Shown piece after piece: positions 60,075-64,000 of a stretch of DNA of 64,000 nt (position 1 is the first letter of the stretch; the number at the start of each line of letters is the position of its first letter). The translations under genes and the position numbers were made by a program. Location: contig CAKMXJ010000008.1 in assembly GCA_928724745.1 (NCBI GenBank), positions 434,001-498,000 on the forward strand. Direction: 5' to 3'. The notes under the pieces are model-generated. The model was not told where the DNA came from. It saw nothing but the letters and a program-made list of their open reading frames with translations, and did not search any database. The DNA comes from Anthracocystis setariae. Lineage: Eukaryota > Basidiomycota > Ustilaginomycetes > Ustilaginales > Ustilaginaceae.

Positions 60075-60635
60075 TCAGAGGTGATGAACGCGCATGAGAT
60101 CGAAAATTTGCGGCTTGGACAGGACTTTTCCGGGCTGAAAATCGTGCATATCGGAAGTGTCGGTGTGCTTCAACCTGTTCTCGAGGTCCTTGACATTTCG
60201 GGCTCGGAGGAATCCCATAAATTCGAGCCTTCGACCTGCTTCGGCACTGCGCAGTGCAAAGAGCGCGAGCGTCTTGTCTCCCTTCCTAGTATGCCAAGAA
60301 ATCGAAGTGACCATGGCTAGGCCCAAATGGTGTTGGTGTCTGAAATCGTTGATGACCAGGAACGGCTTGTCGTCGGGAGCGTGTACGAATTCGCGCAAAA
60401 GCTGGCCAAGATTGAGCGGCACGAGGGGGGATTGTTGCAGCTCGACGTGGGGGAATTGGAAGCGATCCTGCAAGGCTTGGCGTAGAGGTGTTCCGGCAGG
60501 GAAGTTGCCAGCGTATGGCGTGATAACGTAGGGAGGATGCTCCGGATGGATCTGCTGAGTACGGGTGGAAGAGGAGAAAGGTATGATTGCAAAAGCAAAA
60601 CAGAGCAGTGGGATAAGCGGATGGAGTAGCTGCAT
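60075..60635 (-). CDS. Secreted protein SP27 (candidate effector)
   Basis: 186 residues from the ATG at 60635, signal peptide LLHPLIPLLCFAFAIIPFS. The folded part has LRQALQDRFQFPHVE, APDDKPFLVINDF, LGLAMVTSISWHTRKG, TLALFALRSAEAG, LEFMGFLRARNVKD and a C-terminal helix. KPFLVIN stands where others have RFIYLG, and LEFMGFLRA where others have LHG. TYFLEPFNF-type openings of SP28/SP29 are absent. No cysteine in the mature part. A TTTTATTG A/T box is about 65 bases upstream. Confidence 0.86.
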   Translation of the reverse strand: MQLLHPLIPLLCFAFAIIPFSSSTRTQQIHPEHPPYVITPYAGNFPAGTPLRQALQDRFQFPHVELQQSPLVPLNLGQLLREFVHAPDDKPFLVINDFRHQHHLGLAMVTSISWHTRKGDKTLALFALRSAEAGRRLEFMGFLRARNVKDLENRLKHTDTSDMHDFQPGKVLSKPQIFDLMRVHHL

Positions 60636-61175
60636 TCTTGCCCGGAAGGATGTGTCCAGGTGAACGAACAACGGCGACTGGAAGACTCAGCTTCGGCTTG
60701 CTTTTATTGGCCACGAGAGAGAGAGAGGTGGGCATGGTCTGTTTCGCTCTGCAACTCTTGCAATGTATCGTCTATCAGGGCACATACCGTAAGGGGCCAG
60801 TCACTGCAAAGATGTGAAGCAGTTTGCAACCTCGCTTCGGGCACCTCGGTGCAACACATTATGAAACGCCTGAGCGGGGATTATTGACTTCATTGGTGCT
60901 GTCGACAGGTGGGTGAGATTGCGGACCGAGGTCTGGACCATCCGATAGAGCAAGATTGAAAGGTTCCCACCACTATTTTTATTATCTTGAGTTGTGGGCA
61001 TCAAAAGTCGGCTATGAACAGCGAGTGTGACATTATGTGTGCAATTACCTTGGCAACGCTGCAGCAATCTTGACAGTAGAACCCTTGTCGTTGTAGCATA
61101 AGCGCCTTGATCTTCAAACAATGAACGCCAAAGAAACCGCATGTCGCATTCGTGTCGTTGCGCTGCAAACCCTCG
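60636..61175. other. Spacer between SP27 and SP28
   Basis: SP27 promoter and an (AG)n run near 60714-60727. No gene is seen. Confidence 0.45.
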
Positions 61176-61814
61176 TTACACTTGCCTTGCAGCAAGTTTG
61201 ATGGTGCGGAGCTGGGAAAACAGCTCAGTCGCCGAGATCGCCCTGCCTATTTTGGGCTCGGGACGATCGATGAGCTCGCCGTAATGCAGCGTTGGACTTG
61301 TCGTCATGGTGTCCAGTAATCGGGGGGCATTGTGAACGTGAGCATATCCGTGCAGACGGACGATCGGTTTCGGGTCTGCAAGCGAAAGACGGTGTGCATC
61401 GGGTAGAGTGAGTGTGAAGATCCCAAACACATGTCCTCCTGGTTGCGGGTTTCGGTCGAGGTGTGGGGAGACGTGGGCTGCGACGGCCATGGAAGTATCG
61501 CCCGCAGCCCCAGGGCCCAGGTAGATGAAGCGACGAGCGTTGGTCGACACGCGGAGATCGAGGAGCATGTCCCGGTCGGAGATGACAGTATGCGGATTGT
61601 GAGAGACCCAAGCATGTTGAGCAGAGTATGGTGGTTGGGTAAGGGCGCGATAGAAGCGTTCCGTGTAAGGTTGGTCCACGAGGGGCTCGGCGACGAAGTT
61701 GAAGGGTTCGAGGAAGTATGTGTCCGGCGGTGGACGAGCCGATCCCGATGCTCGAGGAGCGATCACACCGCAGAGCAAGCCAAGGCTCAGGCTAAGAGGA
61801 AGAAGCAATCTCAT
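61176..61814 (-). CDS. Secreted protein SP28 (candidate effector)
   Basis: 212 residues, signal peptide MRLLLPLSLSLGLLCGVIA. The mature part starts with YFLEPFNFVAEPL and continues QPYTERFYRALTQPP, RRFIYLGPGAAG, SMAVAAHVSPHL, HVFGIFTLTLPD, IVRLHGYAHVHN and a C-terminal segment with ATELFSQLRTI. SP29 shares YFLEPFNF, RRFIYLGPG, MAVALHIRP and LALLTLTPKD, making the two a clear tandem pair. No cysteine in the mature part. A coding-strand CATATAAGG box is about 60 bases upstream. Confidence 0.89.
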   Translation of the reverse strand: MRLLLPLSLSLGLLCGVIAPRASGSARPPPDTYFLEPFNFVAEPLVDQPYTERFYRALTQPPYSAQHAWVSHNPHTVISDRDMLLDLRVSTNARRFIYLGPGAAGDTSMAVAAHVSPHLDRNPQPGGHVFGIFTLTLPDAHRLSLADPKPIVRLHGYAHVHNAPRLLDTMTTSPTLHYGELIDRPEPKIGRAISATELFSQLRTIKLAARQV

Positions 61815-62560
61815 GTTGAAAGAGATGGGATGGATGCAGAGAAGGACACGAGAGATCCTAGGAATGGCCCTCCTTATATGCGTTGAAACTTACCACCTTT
61901 GGCTTCCTCGTGAGGCCCCACCCATGCGTCAGAATGACTGGATGGCAATTTGGTGGGAGCTGGTGTGCAAAGGTACCCACGCCACCAATTGCTTGCCGCT
62001 GTATACGGTGATGAGCTGACCCACCGGTATCCACCAAGACGTGAAGGGCCCAGATTATAGTGGACAGTACCCTTTGTCTTCATCCAGAATCGTCGTGTTG
62101 GCAGCTCAAGACGGTCTCCACCACTTTCTCGGATCAAAGGATCCGCAGATGTTATTCCCCTTTCCGATCGTAACCGATAGCCACGCGTAGTTAAGCAATA
62201 TAGTTGAAACTTAGCAGCTGTGCAGTACAGACCGTTGTGCCAAACCATTGACACATGATGTGACCGATGGCATTGACCTGTCGAACGACACCCTTTTCTT
62301 TTCAAGACCGAAAGCATGCGCAGATTTGCGGGTATGAATGGATTGGATGGATGGAAATAGACACACGTCCCATGCTGGACACCCACAAGCTATCGGTGTT
62401 AAAAGGTATCAGCTAACTGGTCAACAAGTAAGTTCGCACCGATCTTCACACACCCTCAATTAATCATCATGGTAAATTGCTTTCGGTAGGCGCGGTTTAC
62501 GGTTCGGATCGGGAAGAAGAAGACCAAAGACGATGACATTCGCAGCTGATGCAAACGCTC
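61815..62560. other. Spacer between SP28 and SP29
   Basis: SP28 TATA box near 61871-61878. No gene is seen. Confidence 0.45.
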
Positions 62561-63169
62561 CTACACTGGACTGCGGACGGCTTCACTGACACTGGTCAAC
62601 GCCGGCAAAGTGGACAAGTGGGACCAAAGATGCTCTGCGTCCAAGACCTGGCCGCTTTGCAGCTGCAGTGTGTTTTGCATGGGTATCCTGTCGAGTCTGG
62701 CTGACATATCGTCGATGCCGTTAACGACGACAATGTCGTGGAGGTAGAAGTTGTTTAGGTGTTTTGCGAACCCATTTGGAACGAGTGGATCCTTGGGTGT
62801 CAGTGTAAGTAGGGCCAACTTTTCGCCTCTGCCTTCCGGTCTGATATGAAGGGCAACCGCCATGGTGTGGTGTCCATGCAGCCCAGGACCCAGGTAGATG
62901 AATCGACGACGAGAGGCGGACGAGCGGATCTCGTGCATGACGAGCTGCGGGGAGATGAGGTTGCCGGGTAGCGGGACGACGGAGAGCCTGTAAGGAGGGT
63001 GGGAGAATGGAGGCGAGGTGAGGGTAGATGATAGGCGGGCGGGGAAGGGGCTTTCCTCGAGTGGGAAGTGGTGGAAGTTAAAGGGTTCCAGGAAGTACGG
63101 TTTGCCATGCAGTACAGCAGTCGTCGAGCTGAAGAGATTCAGGAGAAGGAACAGAGAGAGAGGCATCAT
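62561..63169 (-). CDS. Secreted protein SP29 (candidate effector)
   Basis: 202 residues, signal peptide MMPLSLFLLLNLFSSTTA. The mature part begins VLHGKPYFLEPFNFHHFP and continues RLSSTLTSPPF, RRRFIYLGPGLHG, TMAVALHIRPEG, LALLTLTPKDPL, FYLHDIVVVNGI and a C-terminal helix AEHLWSHLSTL. Closest relative SP28. No cysteine. The last effector of the array before two unrelated genes. An ATATCTAG A/T box is about 55 bases upstream. Confidence 0.88.
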   Translation of the reverse strand: MMPLSLFLLLNLFSSTTAVLHGKPYFLEPFNFHHFPLEESPFPARLSSTLTSPPFSHPPYRLSVVPLPGNLISPQLVMHEIRSSASRRRFIYLGPGLHGHHTMAVALHIRPEGRGEKLALLTLTPKDPLVPNGFAKHLNNFYLHDIVVVNGIDDMSARLDRIPMQNTLQLQSGQVLDAEHLWSHLSTLPALTSVSEAVRSPV

Positions 63170-63519
63170 AATGGATGTTGAAGGTGACGCGAATGGAGAA
63201 GACAGAAGTGGTAAAGAAGGGCTCTAGATATCTATCCAGGACCGAGCAGAGAGCTTCGAAAAGGATGCGCTAGTTCCGAAACTATCTCGTCACTGGTGAT
63301 CTGAGAGCTGGAGATCGTCAGCCGTGTGACCTCATACTGTCGGTAGCTCATTTCGCGATCAAGTCAGCGATCGACTCCTCGACATCGTCCCTCATCTTTC
63401 CTCCTCGACCCACTCCTCCGAGAACCTGAAGTTTATTCGTCAAGCACGCTAACAAATCTCTCACTTGTCTCACGGTTGAATATTGCATCAATGTAGATGC
63501 TGACGACGAAGAGCGACAC
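63170..63519. other. Right border spacer
   Basis: SP29 promoter. A minus-strand stretch at 63348-63480 could be a second exon of the next gene (TVRQVRDLLACLTNKL, RDDVEESIADLIAK), but no clean splice pair was found. Confidence 0.4.
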
Positions 63520-63756
63520 CTAGGAAATCCGCTTCCTCGCGTTATCGACCTTGGGAATGTCAATATCAAGAGGGGGGGCAAAAACAAAGTCGGTGCGATC
63601 CCTGAGAAGCGTCGCATCTTGGTTGGGTGATCTATCTAGCCTAAGGGGAATCCCGCTGAGGGGGAAGTTCCGGATTGTGTACGATCGCAAAGTATCATCC
63701 ACCCGCACTTCATGAGAACGGGGGGATTGATTTGCTCTCGTATGATCTGTAGGCAT
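63520..63756 (-). CDS. Hypothetical protein, possibly first exon
   Basis: A 78-codon frame from the ATG at 63756, with no signal peptide and a polar, charged composition (LRSYTIRNFPLSGIPLRLD, DIDIPKV). It may continue by splicing into the helix-rich frame at 63348-63480, which has no start of its own and ends IADLIAK before a stop at 63348. I do not recognise either part. It is unlike the effectors and may mark the end of the array. Confidence 0.4.
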   Translation of the reverse strand: MPTDHTRANQSPRSHEVRVDDTLRSYTIRNFPLSGIPLRLDRSPNQDATLLRDRTDFVFAPPLDIDIPKVDNARKRIS

Positions 63757-63822
63757 TGTGAGGGAGAAAAAGTGACCACACACTGCGGACGGCGGGGCTA
63801 GTATCCAAGGTCGACTGCTTGT

Positions 63823-64000
63823 CTAATTATGCTGCTTAGCTTTCATAAACGACTCGCCTAACATCTGCTTGCACCATTCTACTTCTTCCTGTCTGAGCTG
63901 GGGCTGATGGGCAAACCCACGGCGCGCTTCCTCCTCTGACCGCTTTCGAAGCGCTTTGCACTCGGCAGCTCTCTGCCCAAGGCATCTGGTTTCTTCACCT
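63823..64000 (-). CDS. Partial protein, C-terminus only
   Basis: The frame enters from the window edge and ends at a TAG (63823-63825). About 58 residues are seen: RCLGQRAAECKALRKR, a charged helix, then EEVEWCKQMLGESF and KAKQHN. Two cysteines seven residues apart, followed by a third, leave a CHCH-like or other small cysteine-motif protein possible, but this cannot be decided from the tail. No effector features. Confidence 0.5.
   Translation of the reverse strand, partial: GEETRCLGQRAAECKALRKRSEEEARRGFAHQPQLRQEEVEWCKQMLGESFMKAKQHN

Noticed and set aside
61874..62386. 170-codon minus-strand frame between SP28 and SP29
   Set aside because: Crosses the SP28 promoter, has no signal peptide and no family motif.
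7536..63169. Assigning the array to Ustilago maydis cluster 19A or naming Tin-type genes
   Set aside because: The architecture fits, but I could not verify any orthology from sequence alone, so no gene symbols were given.
1..64000. tRNA, rRNA and CRISPR arrays
   Set aside because: No convincing tRNA cloverleaf, rRNA block or regularly spaced repeat-spacer array was seen on reading; a covariance-model scan was not possible.

Overview
The window looks like nuclear DNA of a smut fungus (Ustilaginales or a close relative). Reasons: few and short introns, a fungal EF-hand MscS-type channel, a fungal beta-tubulin with two small introns, and a very large array of small secreted proteins of the plant-pathogen effector type. 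I assign no species. The layout resembles the big smut virulence clusters such as Ustilago maydis cluster 19A, but that is an inference from architecture and was not checked by any search.

Layout. Bases 1-2445 are repeat-rich non-coding DNA with a short Tc1-type transposase relic. A housekeeping block follows: an MscS channel (2446-4932, +) convergent with a divergent beta-tubulin (5399-6992, -, three exons). From 7.5 kb to 63.2 kb lies the effector array: 29 secreted-protein loci (called SP1-SP29 here), all but one on the minus strand, each with its own TATA-like box and no operon-like spacing. Two conserved-looking non-effector genes, the last one cut by the window edge, lie at 63.5-64.0 kb and probably mark the right border.

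The SP proteins are mostly 180-320 residues, have N-terminal signal peptides and are almost free of cysteine after the signal. Neighbours are the closest relatives (SP2/SP3, SP5/SP6, SP9/SP10, SP12/SP13/SP14, SP15/SP16, SP18/SP19, SP28/SP29). Even distant members share one pattern: a hydrophobic strand after Arg/Lys (often YLG), a strand ending in a Pro, a further strand, a strand of the form L-x-G-h-x-h, and a C-terminal helix. I read this as one fold family expanded by tandem duplication. SP7, SP12 and SP13 look broken.

The array is split by a nested mobile-element block (about 16.9-27.8 kb). A two-gene PIF/Harbinger DNA transposon (Myb-like protein plus DDE transposase) was hit inside its Myb-like gene by an 8.2-kb Ty3/gypsy chromovirus. 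That element has visually identical 361-bp LTRs, a perfect AGAGT target duplication, gag, a chromodomain pol, a Tf1-like self-priming site, and a spliced antisense gene downstream of pol with its own TATA box. Older relics (Tc1/mariner pieces, a MITE, a Ty3 integrase fragment, dispersed repeats) are scattered through the array.
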